This document shows positions 34,142-42,876 of a DNA stretch of 64,000 bases, one piece after another. Every line of letters starts with the position of its first letter. Position 1 is the first letter of the stretch. Below the pieces are notes generated by a model that was given only the letters and a program-made list of their open reading frames with translations, was not told the origin of the DNA and ran no database searches. This DNA is from an uncultured Clostridia bacterium (GTDB taxonomy: Bacteria > Bacillota > Clostridia > Christensenellales > Borkfalkiaceae), in contig CALVMH010000004.1 in assembly GCA_944343275.1 (NCBI GenBank), positions 1-64,000 of the forward strand, read 5' to 3'. The translations under genes were made by a program, and so were the position numbers.

Positions 34142-34174
34142 AAAAAACGACTTGCCTGCGGCAAGCCGTTTTTT
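34142..34174 (+). terminator. Terminator of the small membrane-protein gene
   Basis: 15-bp stem with one mismatch (34142-34156 with 34160-34174), loop TGC; the 3' arm ends in six T residues. Confidence 0.8.
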
Positions 34175-34175
34175 C

Positions 34176-34204
34176 TTTACAAATGCAGAAATTTTCTCTA
34201 TAAT
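34176..34204 (+). promoter_or_regulatory. Promoter of der-plsY
   Basis: -35 TTTACA (34176-34181), 17-bp spacer, -10 TATAAT (34199-34204). It starts 2 bp after the preceding terminator. Confidence 0.8.
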
Positions 34205-34228
34205 AGAAAGAAAAACGGGAGGGATGCC

Positions 34229-35539
34229 ATGCTGCCGGTCGTCGCCATTGTCGGACGCCCCAACGTGGGCAAGAGCACCTTTTTCAACAAGGTGGCAGGG
34301 CGCAAGATTTCCATCACGGAGAACAGGCCGGGCGTCACGCGCGACCGCATCACCGCGGACTGCGAATGGCGCGGCAAACCCTTCACACTCATCGACACGG
34401 GCGGCATCGAGCTCAAAAGCGAGGATGCGCTGTGGAAACAGATCGCCGTGCAGGCGCAGGCGGCGGTGGAACTTGCCGACGTCATCCTCTTCTTCACGGA
34501 CGCAAGGGAGGGGCTGACATCCTCCGATCACGACGTCGCCGACTATCTGCGCCGCTGCAAAAAACCCGTCGTGCTCGTCGTCAACAAGGTGGACGACTAC
34601 TCCCCCGATAAAATTTTCGAATTTTATTCCCTGGGGCTCGGCGAGCCGTTCGCCGTCTCCTCCGAGCATTCGCGCGGCATCGGCGACGTGCTCGATCAGG
34701 CGGTGGAATGCTTCCCCAAGGGGGAGGAACAGACGGACGGTTCGTTGAAGATCGCCGTCGTCGGAAAGCCCAACGCGGGCAAGAGCTCGCTCGTCAACCG
34801 CCTTTTAGGGCAGGAACGCACCATCGTCACGCCCGTGGCGGGCACCACGCGCGACGCCGTGGATACCCGCTTTGAGGCGGGCGGCAAGGCGTACACCATC
34901 ATCGACACGGCGGGCATCCGCCGCAAGCGCTCCGTGGACGACGACGTCGAGTACTACTCCGTGCTGCGCGCCTTCGATGCCGTGCGCCGTGCGGACGTGT
35001 GCCTGCTCGTCGTGGACGCCGCCGAGGGCATCACCGAACAGGACGTCAGGATCGCGGGCTTCGTGCACGAACAGGGCAAGCCCTCCGTCGTCGTCATGAA
35101 CAAGTGGGACCTCATCGAAAAGGACACACACACCGTCGAAAAATTTGAGGAAAAGCGCAAGGAGAGCCTCAAATTCATGGATTACGTCAAGGCGGTGTAC
35201 ATCTCCGCCAAGACGGGGCAGCGTGCGGACAGGGTGCTTGCGCTCGCGGAGGAGGCGTATGCGCACGCCTGTTTCCGCGTTCCGACGGGCGGGCTCAACG
35301 ACCTTCTGATGGACGCCATGCGCGTCTCGGAACCGCCCTCCTATCAGGGCAGGCGCATGAAGCTCTACTACGCCTCGCAGGTCGCCGTCTGCCCGCCGCT
35401 CTTCGTGCTCATCGTCAATGATGACGGGCTGCTGCATTTCTCCTATGAACGCTATCTGGAAAACACGATCCGCGCCGCCTATGATTTTTCGGGGACGCCC
35501 GTCCGCATCAAGGTCCGCAACAAGAAGGAGGACGAATGA
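34229..35539 (+). CDS. der: Ribosome-assembly GTPase Der (EngA)
   Basis: Der is an essential GTPase for 50S ribosome assembly with two consecutive G domains. The 436-residue product has G1 GRPNVGKS at residues 9-16 and again GKPNAGKSSL near 179, with DTGGIEL and DTAGIRRK as the two G3 motifs and NKVD / NKWD as G4. The C-terminal KH-like domain follows residue ~350. GGGAGG precedes the ATG. plsY overlaps its stop codon (ATGA). Confidence 0.96.
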   Translation: MLPVVAIVGRPNVGKSTFFNKVAGRKISITENRPGVTRDRITADCEWRGKPFTLIDTGGIELKSEDALWKQIAVQAQAAVELADVILFFTDAREGLTSSDHDVADYLRRCKKPVVLVVNKVDDYSPDKIFEFYSLGLGEPFAVSSEHSRGIGDVLDQAVECFPKGEEQTDGSLKIAVVGKPNAGKSSLVNRLLGQERTIVTPVAGTTRDAVDTRFEAGGKAYTIIDTAGIRRKRSVDDDVEYYSVLRAFDAVRRADVCLLVVDAAEGITEQDVRIAGFVHEQGKPSVVVMNKWDLIEKDTHTVEKFEEKRKESLKFMDYVKAVYISAKTGQRADRVLALAEEAYAHACFRVPTGGLNDLLMDAMRVSEPPSYQGRRMKLYYASQVAVCPPLFVLIVNDDGLLHFSYERYLENTIRAAYDFSGTPVRIKVRNKKEDE

Positions 35540-36279
35540 AGGAGCTGGTTCTCGCAGAAAGCTGGTATTGGTTCGTGATGACGGGCATCGTCTGTTATTT
35601 CATCGGCTGTTTCAATTTTGCCGTCGTCATCGCCCGCGCCAAGCATAAGGACGCCCACAAGATCGGCAGCGGCAATCCCGGCACCATGAACATGACGCGC
35701 GAATTCGGGCTGCGCATCGGGTTTTTGAACTTTGTGTGCGATGCCTGCAAAGGGGGGCTGCCCGCGCTTGCGGGATATTTCCTCTTCCGCGGATATGTCT
35801 TTGAAGGCACGCAGGTGGCGGTCGCGGACTTTGCGCGCTACCTGTGCGGCGTGTGCGTCATCATCGGGCACATCTGGCCCGTCACCATGAAGTTCCAAGG
35901 CGGCAAGGGCATCGCCTCGTCGCTGGGGATGTTCTGGTTTTCCCTTTCGTGCGAAAATGCGTGGAATGCGCTCTTCGTGCTGCTGGCGCTCATCGCCGTC
36001 GTCGGCTACATCGCCCTCACCGAGTGGGGCGCGATGGGCTCCCTCCTCGGCGTGACGGGGCTGTCCGTCTGGCAGGGGCTGATCTTTTTCCTGCGCTATT
36101 CGGCGAACGGCATGCTGCAAAACGGCTGGGTGATCTCCCTGTTTTTGCTGCTGCTCCTCGTCAATGTGCTGACGTGGTCGGCGCACCGCAAAAACCTCGT
36201 CCGCCTGTTCGCGGGGGAGGAACACCGCACCTCCGTCAAAAAACTCTCCAAGGGCAAGCGCGGGACACAGAACATGTAA
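35536..36279 (+). CDS. plsY: Acyl-phosphate:glycerol-3-phosphate acyltransferase
   Basis: PlsY transfers an acyl group from acyl-phosphate to sn-glycerol-3-phosphate, the first step of phospholipid synthesis in Gram-positives. The 247-residue membrane protein has about seven helices; catalytic motifs are IGSGNPGTMNMTREFG, HIWPVTMKFQGGKGIASSLG and a C-terminal HRKNLVRLFAGEEHRT, close to the usual family sequence. It is somewhat longer than typical (about 200 residues). It overlaps der; the pairing der-plsY-(gpsA) is common in Firmicutes. Confidence 0.93.
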   Translation: MKELVLAESWYWFVMTGIVCYFIGCFNFAVVIARAKHKDAHKIGSGNPGTMNMTREFGLRIGFLNFVCDACKGGLPALAGYFLFRGYVFEGTQVAVADFARYLCGVCVIIGHIWPVTMKFQGGKGIASSLGMFWFSLSCENAWNALFVLLALIAVVGYIALTEWGAMGSLLGVTGLSVWQGLIFFLRYSANGMLQNGWVISLFLLLLLVNVLTWSAHRKNLVRLFAGEEHRTSVKKLSKGKRGTQNM

Positions 36280-36304
36280 AGGGCGGGGCGCTCCCCCGCG
36301 CTTT
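36278..36304 (+). terminator. GC-rich hairpin after plsY
   Basis: Imperfect stem with central GCGGGG/CCCCGC around 36282-36300 and A/T pairs at its base. Little T run; a weak terminator. Confidence 0.4.
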
Positions 36305-36351
36305 GCTTGTTGTGCGCCCGCTGCGGATATTTTTTCAAAAGAAGGGCAACT

Positions 36352-36792
36352 ATGGAAACACTGCACGTCAACGTCAAAAAACTGCATGAAAACGCGCGCC
36401 TTCCCGTGTACGGTTCTCCCTGCGCGGCGGGCGCGGACCTCTATGCCTGCGCAGGAGCGGACATCCCCGCCGGGGAGACCGTCTTCGTGCATACGGGCAT
36501 CGCCGTCGAACTGCCGCTCGGCACGGTGGGGCTCGTGTATGCGCGCAGCGGGCTCGCCTGCAAGCAGGACCTCGCGCCCGCCAACAAGGTGGGGGTCATC
36601 GACTGCGACTACCGCGGCGAGGTGATGGTGGCGCTGCACAATCACGGCAGATCGGTCCGCCGCGTGGAGGCGGGGGACCGCATCGCGCAGCTCGTCATTG
36701 CTCCCTACTATGCCGCGGAATTTTCCGAGGCGGAAACGCTCGGCGAGACCGTGCGCGGCGCGGGCGGATTCGGTTCCACGGGGAAAGCCTGA
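36352..36792 (+). CDS. dut: Deoxyuridine 5'-triphosphate nucleotidohydrolase
   Basis: Trimeric dUTPase converts dUTP to dUMP, preventing uracil incorporation and feeding dTMP synthesis. The 146-residue product contains the five motifs: AAGADLYA (1), ARSGLA (2), GVIDCDYRGEV (3), GDRIAQLVI (4) and RGAGGFGSTG (5). The start at 36352 has AGAAGGG upstream. Its stop codon overlaps the trmB start (TGATG), so the two are co-translated. Confidence 0.95.
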   Translation: METLHVNVKKLHENARLPVYGSPCAAGADLYACAGADIPAGETVFVHTGIAVELPLGTVGLVYARSGLACKQDLAPANKVGVIDCDYRGEVMVALHNHGRSVRRVEAGDRIAQLVIAPYYAAEFSEAETLGETVRGAGGFGSTGKA

Positions 36793-37472
36793 TGCGCATG
36801 CGCAGAAAGCGCAACCTGGAGCCGCGCATGCAGGCGTGCGCGGACATCCTCGTCGCCCGCGGGAAACCGTGTAAGAACTTGAAGGAGGCGGCGGAGCACT
36901 ACCGCGCCCTCATCGATTATCGGGCGCTCTTTTTGCGGGAGGCGCCCGTCGAGCTCGAAGTGGGCTGCGGCAACGGCGCGTTTCTCTCCGGGATCGCCGC
37001 ACGCCATCCGGAGCGCGATTTCCTTGCCGTCGAAGTGTGTTCGAACGTGGTGCTCACCGCCATGGAACGCATCAAACGGGAGGGCGCCGCAAACGTGCGC
37101 TTCCTCAACATCCCCGCCGAGATCCTTTTGTGCTATCTTCCCGAAGGGAGCATCGGGCGCATCTATCTCAACTTTTCCACCCCGCTTCCGGAGGCGGGCA
37201 GGGAAAAACAGCGCCTGACGAGCGACCGCTTCCTCGGCATTTACAAAAAACTGCTCAAAGCGGGCGGGGAGATCGTGCAAAAGACGGACAGCGAAGATTT
37301 TTTCGACTATTCTCTCAGAAAATTCCGCGAGAACGGGTTTGCGGTGAAGGACGTCACGCGCGACCTGCACAACAGCGAATATGCGGCGGAGAACATCGTC
37401 ACGGAGTATGAGGCAAACTTTGCCGCAAAGGGGAAGCCCATCTTCCGCGCCGTCGCCGTATTGCAGCCGTAA
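36792..37472 (+). CDS. trmB: tRNA (guanine-N7-)-methyltransferase
   Basis: TrmB methylates G46 in the tRNA variable loop with S-adenosylmethionine. The 226-residue product shows the SAM-binding LEVGCGNGAFL and EVCSNVVLTA, the family segment PEGSIGRIYLNFSTPLPEAGREKQRLT (homologues often have WPKxRHxKRRL here) and KTDSEDFFDYSL. The ATG at 36792 overlaps the dut stop codon. It is similar in length to other TrmB proteins. Confidence 0.9.
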   Translation: MRMRRKRNLEPRMQACADILVARGKPCKNLKEAAEHYRALIDYRALFLREAPVELEVGCGNGAFLSGIAARHPERDFLAVEVCSNVVLTAMERIKREGAANVRFLNIPAEILLCYLPEGSIGRIYLNFSTPLPEAGREKQRLTSDRFLGIYKKLLKAGGEIVQKTDSEDFFDYSLRKFRENGFAVKDVTRDLHNSEYAAENIVTEYEANFAAKGKPIFRAVAVLQP

Positions 37473-37508
37473 CAGGTACGCGCATCTGCCGCACAGACGG
37501 AGGGGACC

Positions 37509-38609
37509 ATGGACGCATTTACTTATTTCATGCCGACCGAGGCATTCTTCGGGCGGGACTGCGTTTTGCGCGAAGGCGGGCGCATGAAGGCGCTCGGCAC
37601 GCACGCGCTCGTCGTCACGGGCAAGAGCTCGCGCAAAAACGGCGCGCTTGCGGACGTGCTTGCCGCGCTCGGCGCGAACGGGCAGACGGCGACCGTGTAC
37701 GACCGCGTCTCGCCCAATCCCACCGTCGCCTGCGTGCGCGAGGGCGTCGCTCTTCTGCGGGCGGCGGGGGCGGACTTTCTCGTCGCCGTCGGGGGCGGAT
37801 CCCCCATGGACGCCGCAAAAGCCATCGCAGCGCTCGCCGTGTGCGAGCGCCCCGATGCGGACATCTTCGCGGGCGGATATGGTGCGGCGCTGCCCATGGC
37901 GCACGTTCCCACAACGGCGGGCACGGGGAGCGAAGTCACGCCCTATGCCATCCTCACCAACGATGCGGGCATGACCAAAACGAGCATCTCTTCTGCCGCC
38001 ATGTTCCCGCGCTTTGCCTTTCTCGACGGAAAATACATGCGGGACATGCCCGTTTCCGTCACCGTCAATACGGCGCTCGACGCCTTTTCCCACGCCGTCG
38101 AAGGCATGCTCTCGCGCAAAAAGACGCCCGTTTCCGACGTGCTCGCCGAGGCGTGCCTGCGCATCCTCTATCCGCTGCTGGCACGCACGAAGGGATGCCT
38201 TTCCCCCGACGAACGCGACGGGCTGCTGTATGCGTCCATGCTCGCGGGCATGACCATCGCGCAGTCCGGGACCACCGCCGTGCACGGCATGGGGTACTTC
38301 CTGACCTACCGCTACGGCATCGACCACGGCAGGGCGAACGGGCTGCTGCTGGGCGGCATGCTGCGGCTGTGCGCAAAAAAAGGGGTGCCCGCGCTGGACG
38401 CCATCCTCGCCGCCTGCGGCGATACGCTCGACGGCGTGTGCGCCACGCTCGGCGCGCTGCTCGGCGCGCGGGAACGCATCCCGCAGGATGTTCTGCGCAC
38501 GTTCGCGCACCGCGCCATGGACAACAAGAACATCAAAAAATCCGCCTACGAGCCGACGGAGGCGGAAGTGCTGGAAATCTACCGTTCCGCCTTTTGCGGG
38601 GCGGACTGA
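37509..38609 (+). CDS. Iron-containing alcohol dehydrogenase family protein
   Basis: A 366-residue NAD(P)-dependent group III alcohol dehydrogenase. The N-terminal NAD-binding region carries VVTGKSS and the GGGSPMDAAKA loop; the metal-binding domain has TTAGTGSEVTPYAI, DAFSHAVEGMLS and HGMGYFLTYRYGIDHGRANGLLL, which provide the Asp and His ligands for the divalent ion. Substrate unknown (butanol, lactaldehyde or 1,3-propanediol type enzymes look alike). It is transcribed after trmB with a 36-bp gap and ends before a strong hairpin. Confidence 0.9.
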   Translation: MDAFTYFMPTEAFFGRDCVLREGGRMKALGTHALVVTGKSSRKNGALADVLAALGANGQTATVYDRVSPNPTVACVREGVALLRAAGADFLVAVGGGSPMDAAKAIAALAVCERPDADIFAGGYGAALPMAHVPTTAGTGSEVTPYAILTNDAGMTKTSISSAAMFPRFAFLDGKYMRDMPVSVTVNTALDAFSHAVEGMLSRKKTPVSDVLAEACLRILYPLLARTKGCLSPDERDGLLYASMLAGMTIAQSGTTAVHGMGYFLTYRYGIDHGRANGLLLGGMLRLCAKKGVPALDAILAACGDTLDGVCATLGALLGARERIPQDVLRTFAHRAMDNKNIKKSAYEPTEAEVLEIYRSAFCGAD

Positions 38610-38710
38610 GCAGCGATCGGGCGGGCCGCCGCACAGACCGCGCGGCGCGGGGAGGCGGCGTACATGCCGTGCCCGTCCGCGGACGGAGCGGCGGAAAAAA
38701 GCAAAACGTA

Positions 38711-38747
38711 AAAGAGCAGCGGCGAAGGGATTTCGCCGCTGCTCTTT
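38711..38747 (+). terminator. Bidirectional terminator hairpin between convergent genes
   Basis: 16-bp perfect stem (38711-38726 with 38732-38747) and loop GGGAT. On the minus strand it is followed by CTTTTACGTTTT-like sequence. A second short GC hairpin lies at 38761-38777. Confidence 0.65.
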
Positions 38748-38812
38748 CGGAATGACGTGCGCGCCCCTTCGGGGCGCGTGCTGCCGCCTTTGCAAACGTT
38801 CCTGTTCGTTTT

Positions 38813-39997
38813 TTATACAAACAGCGTTTCAAATTCGTTGGTGTGCGCGCCCGCAAGAGCGTTGTAGAGGTCGTTGGCGTGTATGTCCAGCGTGAAGCAG
38901 GCGAGCGCTTCCTTTTTGAGGAGGGAGTAGTCTCCCTTGCGGACGATGAGAGGGAAGGTCCCTTCGCCGAGGGCGGCGAGCGTCTCTTCCGCTCCCTCCT
39001 TTCTGACGGCGAGCGTTTTGACATAGAGGGGGGATTGCGCATAGGCGAGCACGTCCTCCCGCGCGATCCCCAGAAAGTTCTGCGCGAGCACCCGCCGCAC
39101 GCGCGCGGCGGTGTAGCGCTTTGTGACCACTTTCGGAAGCAGGTCGTCTAAAACGGGATTGGTGCGCGCCATGGAGCGGATGCGGTTTTCCAGCCCTTCC
39201 GCGCAGTCGGGGCACTGCGCCGTCCGGTCGGGAGGCGCCGAGAGCAGGGCGCACAGGGCGGCGGGCGCATAGGGCAGGGGGGTGAACGCGCAGGCGGCAC
39301 GGAACGCCTCCGCGGGCATGTTGCGCTTCAATGCGCGCCGTGCGCGGCGCGTGCCCTCCGCCATGGCGCCGCGCAGCGCCGTCGCCGAGGAAAAGTCGGG
39401 CAGCAGCGCCGTGTCCGCGTATCCCGCCCCCACACGCGCAACGGGAACGGGCTCGATGGCACTGCCCTCCGCGAGCAGCGCGCGGCAGTACTCCGTTCCG
39501 AGGATGTTGTTGGGGGAGGTGAGCAGCGCCTCGTCCACGTCCGCGCCCGTTGCGAGCAGCGCCGCATTGCGCGCGCGGATATAGCTCGTCCCGTCCCGCA
39601 TGTTCTCTTTGAGCTGCGCGCGGAACTGTTTGCTCTCCGTCAGCGTGGCGCGCGCCGTGCGCAGGAACTGTTCCCGATCGCCGCTTTCGCAGCCGAAGGC
39701 GAGCGCCGCAACGCAGGGCAGGGAGGCGAGGATGTGCACCGCGCCGCGCGCGAAGAGTTCGGCGGGGGAGACGGCAAAGGCTGCGGGGAGCTCGATGACG
39801 GCGTCCGCGCCGCCGAGGACGGCGTGCCTTGCCCGTTCATATTTGTGAAATACGGCGGCTTCCCCGCGCTGCGTGAAGTTCCCGCTCATGATGCACAGGA
39901 CCTTATCGCATCCCGAACGCCTGCGCGCTTCGGCAAGCTGATAGGCATGCCCGTTGTGGAAGGGGTTGTATTCGCAAATCACCGCACAAAATTTCAT
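38813..39997 (-). CDS. tmcAL: tRNA(Met) cytidine acetate ligase
   Basis: TmcAL (formerly YlbM) uses acetate and ATP to acetylate C34 in elongator tRNA-Met. The 394-residue product starts with the nucleotidyltransferase motif MKFCAVICEYNPFHNGHAYQL and includes IMSGNFTQRGE and FARGAVHILASLPCV. The upstream in-frame start at 40078 lies beyond the pta promoter and is rejected in favour of 39997. It is transcribed away from pta. Its use of acetate is notable next to pta-ackA, although genomic adjacency may be chance. Confidence 0.92.
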   Translation of the reverse strand: MKFCAVICEYNPFHNGHAYQLAEARRRSGCDKVLCIMSGNFTQRGEAAVFHKYERARHAVLGGADAVIELPAAFAVSPAELFARGAVHILASLPCVAALAFGCESGDREQFLRTARATLTESKQFRAQLKENMRDGTSYIRARNAALLATGADVDEALLTSPNNILGTEYCRALLAEGSAIEPVPVARVGAGYADTALLPDFSSATALRGAMAEGTRRARRALKRNMPAEAFRAACAFTPLPYAPAALCALLSAPPDRTAQCPDCAEGLENRIRSMARTNPVLDDLLPKVVTKRYTAARVRRVLAQNFLGIAREDVLAYAQSPLYVKTLAVRKEGAEETLAALGEGTFPLIVRKGDYSLLKKEALACFTLDIHANDLYNALAGAHTNEFETLFV

Positions 39998-40015
39998 GTT
40001 TTTTCCGTGTTGTCC

Positions 40016-40044
40016 TTTACAATCGTCTGAAAAAGGTGTATAAT
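40016..40044 (+). promoter_or_regulatory. Promoter of pta-ackA, inside a nested dyad
   Basis: -35 TTTACA (40016-40021), 17-bp spacer, -10 TATAAT (40039-40044). The -10 is part of the inverted repeat GTGTATAAT (40036-40044) / ATTATACAC (40070-40078), with a second dyad GGATGC-CT-GCATCC (40056-40069) between. Confidence 0.75.
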
Positions 40045-40119
40045 AACAGAGTAGCGGATGCCTGCATCCATTATACACGAAAATGCAAAAAAAGAAAAGG
40101 GGTATCGTAAAAAAAGATC

Positions 40120-41169
40120 ATGGCTGATTTCATGAGAAAATTGAAGCGGCTCGGAAGAAAGATCGCGGAAGTCGGTTCCTTTGCGGAAGAGCTCAAAAAG
40201 CGCGCCGCCGAAAAGCAGCGCACCATCGTACTGTGCGAGGGCGAGGACAAGCGCGTCGTCGAAGCGGCGCAGCGCTGCGTGGAGGAGGGCGTCGCCAAGA
40301 TCGTCCTGCTCGGCAAGGAGGCGGACATCAAGGCAGCCAATCCGGATGCGGATCTGTCCCAAATCGAGATCGTCAATCCCGCCACGTCGCCCAAACTCGA
40401 AGAGTATGCCGCGCTCCTCTATGAACTGCGCAAGGCGAAGGGCATGACGGAGGAACAGGCAAAAGAACAGGCGAAGGATAACACCTTCTTCGGCGCGCTC
40501 ATGCTCAAAGCGGGGGATGCGGACGGGCTCGTTTCGGGCGCATGCCATTCGACGGCAAATACGCTGCGTCCGGGCTTGCAGATCATCAAGACGGCGCCCG
40601 GCGTCAAGGCGGTCTCCAGCTTCAATCTGATGATCGCGCCCCTCGGCGGGAACGAATACGTCAGGGACGGCGTCATCGTCTTTGCGGACTGCGGACTCAA
40701 TCCCACCTATACGGCGGAAGGGCTTGCCGACTGCGCCATCGCCACGGCGCAGAGCGCCAGGGAGATCGCGGGGATCGAACCGTGCGTCGCCATGCTCTCC
40801 TTCTCGACGATGGGGTCGGCAAAGCACGACAACGTCACCCTCGTGCAGGAGGCGACGCGCATCGCCAAGGAGAAGGCGCCCGAGCTTGCCCTCGACGGGG
40901 AGATGCAGTTCGACGCGGCGCTCGTTCCCGAAGTCGCCGCCATCAAAGCGCCCAAGTCGAGCGTGGCGGGGCACGCCAACGTGTTCATCTTCCCCGACCT
41001 GCAATCGGGCAATATCGGATACAAGATCGCGGAAAGGCTGGGCGGGTTCCAGGCAGTCGGTCCCGTCTGCCAGGGGTTCGCAAAGCCTTTGAACGACCTC
41101 TCGCGCGGGTGCAAGGCATCCGACATCGTGCTTGCCGTCGCCATCACGGCGCTGCAAGTGAAGGACTGA
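40120..41169 (+). CDS. pta: Phosphate acetyltransferase
   Basis: Pta converts acetyl-CoA and phosphate to acetyl-phosphate, the first step of fermentative acetate formation. The 349-residue short-form enzyme has TIVLCEGEDKRVVEAA, ADGLVSGACHSTANTLRPGLQIIKTAPG, ADCGLNPTYTAEGLADCA and SFSTMGSAKHDNV, all typical. An extra ~20-residue N-terminus (MADFMRKLKRLGRKI) precedes the usual start. AAAAGGGG lies about 18 nt before the ATG, too far for an ordinary site. ackA follows after 10 bp. Confidence 0.95.
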   Translation: MADFMRKLKRLGRKIAEVGSFAEELKKRAAEKQRTIVLCEGEDKRVVEAAQRCVEEGVAKIVLLGKEADIKAANPDADLSQIEIVNPATSPKLEEYAALLYELRKAKGMTEEQAKEQAKDNTFFGALMLKAGDADGLVSGACHSTANTLRPGLQIIKTAPGVKAVSSFNLMIAPLGGNEYVRDGVIVFADCGLNPTYTAEGLADCAIATAQSAREIAGIEPCVAMLSFSTMGSAKHDNVTLVQEATRIAKEKAPELALDGEMQFDAALVPEVAAIKAPKSSVAGHANVFIFPDLQSGNIGYKIAERLGGFQAVGPVCQGFAKPLNDLSRGCKASDIVLAVAITALQVKD

Positions 41170-41179
41170 GGGGGCGTTC

Positions 41180-42373
41180 ATGAAGATCCTGGTCATCAAT
41201 GCGGGGAGTTCCTCGCTCAAATATCAGCTCATCAACATCGAGACGGAGGAGGTGCTCGCCAAGGGAAACGTGGAGCGCATCGGCATCAGAGGCGGCGCGC
41301 TCACGCATAAGGCGGGCGGCAAGACCTTCGTCATCGAAAAGGAGATCGCCGACCACACCGAAGCCATCCAGCTCGTCTTAAAGGAGCTGACCGACGGCGA
41401 GGCGGGCGTCATCAAGTCGATGGACGAGATCGGCGCCGTCGGGCACCGCGTCGTCGCCTCCGGCGAGGCGTTCAAGAAGACGACGCTCGTCACGGACGAG
41501 GTCATGCAGACGATGGGGGAGATCGCCGAACTTGCGCCCCTCCACAATCCCGCCGCCATCAAGGGCGTCAACGCCTGCCGCGCGGTCATGCCGGGCAAGA
41601 AGATGGCGCTCGTGTTCGATACGTCGTTCCATGCCACCATGCCCGACTATGCCTGCCTGTATGCCATCGATTACGACGACTATAAAAAGTATCAGGTGCG
41701 CAAGTACGGCGCGCACGGAACGTCGCATAAGTACGTTTCGCAGGCGGCTGCGGAGTATCTTCACAAGAAGCCCGAAGAGCTCAACGTCATCACCTGCCAC
41801 CTCGGAAACGGTTCCTCCATTTCGGCGGTGAAGGGGGGCAAGTGCATCGATACGTCCATGGGCTTTACGCCGCTCGCGGGCGTTCCCATGGGCACGCGCA
41901 GCGGCGATATCGACGCCGCCGCCGTGGAATTTCTGTGCAACAAAAAGGGCATGAACATCCACGAGGCGCTCACCTATCTCAACAAAAAATGCGGCATGCT
42001 GGGCGTTTCGGGCGTCTCTTCCGACTATCGAGACCTGACCGCCGCCGCAAAAGAGGGGAACTACCGCGCGCAGCTCGCGCTCAACATGTTCACCTATGCA
42101 TGCAAGAAGTATGTGGGCGCCTATATGGCGGCGCTCGGCAGGCTGGATGCCGTCGTGTTCACGGCGGGCGTGGGCGAAAATACGCCCCATATCCGTGCCT
42201 CCGTGCTTGCCGGCATGCAGGCGTTCGGCATCGAAGTGGATGCAGCGAAGAACGAGTACAAAAACGACGGCGCCATCCACGAAATTTCCTCGGATGCGTC
42301 CAAGGTCAAGGTGCTCGTCATTCCCACGAACGAGGAACTCGTCATTGCGCGCGAGACGGCGGCACTCCTTTGA
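41180..42373 (+). CDS. ackA: Acetate kinase
   Basis: AckA makes ATP and acetate from acetyl-phosphate. The 397-residue ASKHA kinase shows MKILVINAGSSSLKYQL, GHRVVASGEAF, FDTSFHATMPDYA, the catalytic region GAHGTSHKYVSQ and NVITCHLGNGSSISAVKGGKCIDTSMGFTPLAGVPMGTRSGDID. It forms the usual operon with pta and provides substrate-level ATP in anaerobes. Confidence 0.97.
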   Translation: MKILVINAGSSSLKYQLINIETEEVLAKGNVERIGIRGGALTHKAGGKTFVIEKEIADHTEAIQLVLKELTDGEAGVIKSMDEIGAVGHRVVASGEAFKKTTLVTDEVMQTMGEIAELAPLHNPAAIKGVNACRAVMPGKKMALVFDTSFHATMPDYACLYAIDYDDYKKYQVRKYGAHGTSHKYVSQAAAEYLHKKPEELNVITCHLGNGSSISAVKGGKCIDTSMGFTPLAGVPMGTRSGDIDAAAVEFLCNKKGMNIHEALTYLNKKCGMLGVSGVSSDYRDLTAAAKEGNYRAQLALNMFTYACKKYVGAYMAALGRLDAVVFTAGVGENTPHIRASVLAGMQAFGIEVDAAKNEYKNDGAIHEISSDASKVKVLVIPTNEELVIARETAALL

Positions 42374-42410
42374 TTTTTGGAAAATCTTCTGAAAATGCCG
42401 CCAAAAAAGA

Positions 42411-42439
42411 TTGACAAAGGCGGCGAAATTTCCTATACT
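42411..42439 (+). promoter_or_regulatory. Promoter of DUF177-rpmF
   Basis: -35 TTGACA (42411-42416), 17-bp spacer, -10 TATACT (42434-42439). +1 predicted at 42446, five bases before the ATG, leaving no room for a ribosome-binding site. Confidence 0.75.
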
Positions 42440-42450
42440 CTTATCAGTCG

Positions 42451-42861
42451 ATGATTCCCGAAATAGACGTTCGTGCCTGTGTTGCGCGGCAAATTTATGA
42501 AGGAACGCTCTCCTTTTCCTTTCAAGCGGATGACGATGTGCTCGATATCCCCTTTGCAAGGTTCCAAGGAGATGTGCAGGCGGTGCTCGATTGGGCGATC
42601 CTGACGGACAACCGGACGGTGGAGGCGCACATCAAGCTTGCGTTCACGCTGGAGGGCGCCTGTTCGCGCTGTCTTGCCGAGGCATCGGAGGACATCGTCT
42701 ATGAGGCGGACGCCTCGTTCGTGCCCGGCGGGGATGACGGCGAGGAGTACGCATACGCGGGCGGCAAGGTCGTTTTGAAGGAATTCCTGCGCGATTCTCT
42801 CGTCTTCGCGCTTCCTTCGCGGCTGCTGTGCAAGCCGTGCGCACAATGGGAAAAAGAATAA
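42451..42861 (+). CDS. yceD: DUF177 (YceD-type) protein, linked to L32
   Basis: A 136-residue DUF177 protein. The core LEGACSRCLAEASEDIVYEADASFVP and a C-terminal CKPCAQWEKE carry CxxC pairs, as in other YceD/Duf177A proteins implicated in 23S rRNA accumulation and 50S assembly. The pairing with rpmF (15 bp downstream) is conserved in bacteria and supports the assignment. The promoter gives a predicted 5-nt leader, so initiation is near-leaderless. Confidence 0.88.
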   Translation: MIPEIDVRACVARQIYEGTLSFSFQADDDVLDIPFARFQGDVQAVLDWAILTDNRTVEAHIKLAFTLEGACSRCLAEASEDIVYEADASFVPGGDDGEEYAYAGGKVVLKEFLRDSLVFALPSRLLCKPCAQWEKE

Positions 42862-42876
42862 AAGAGGTGAAGTAAC

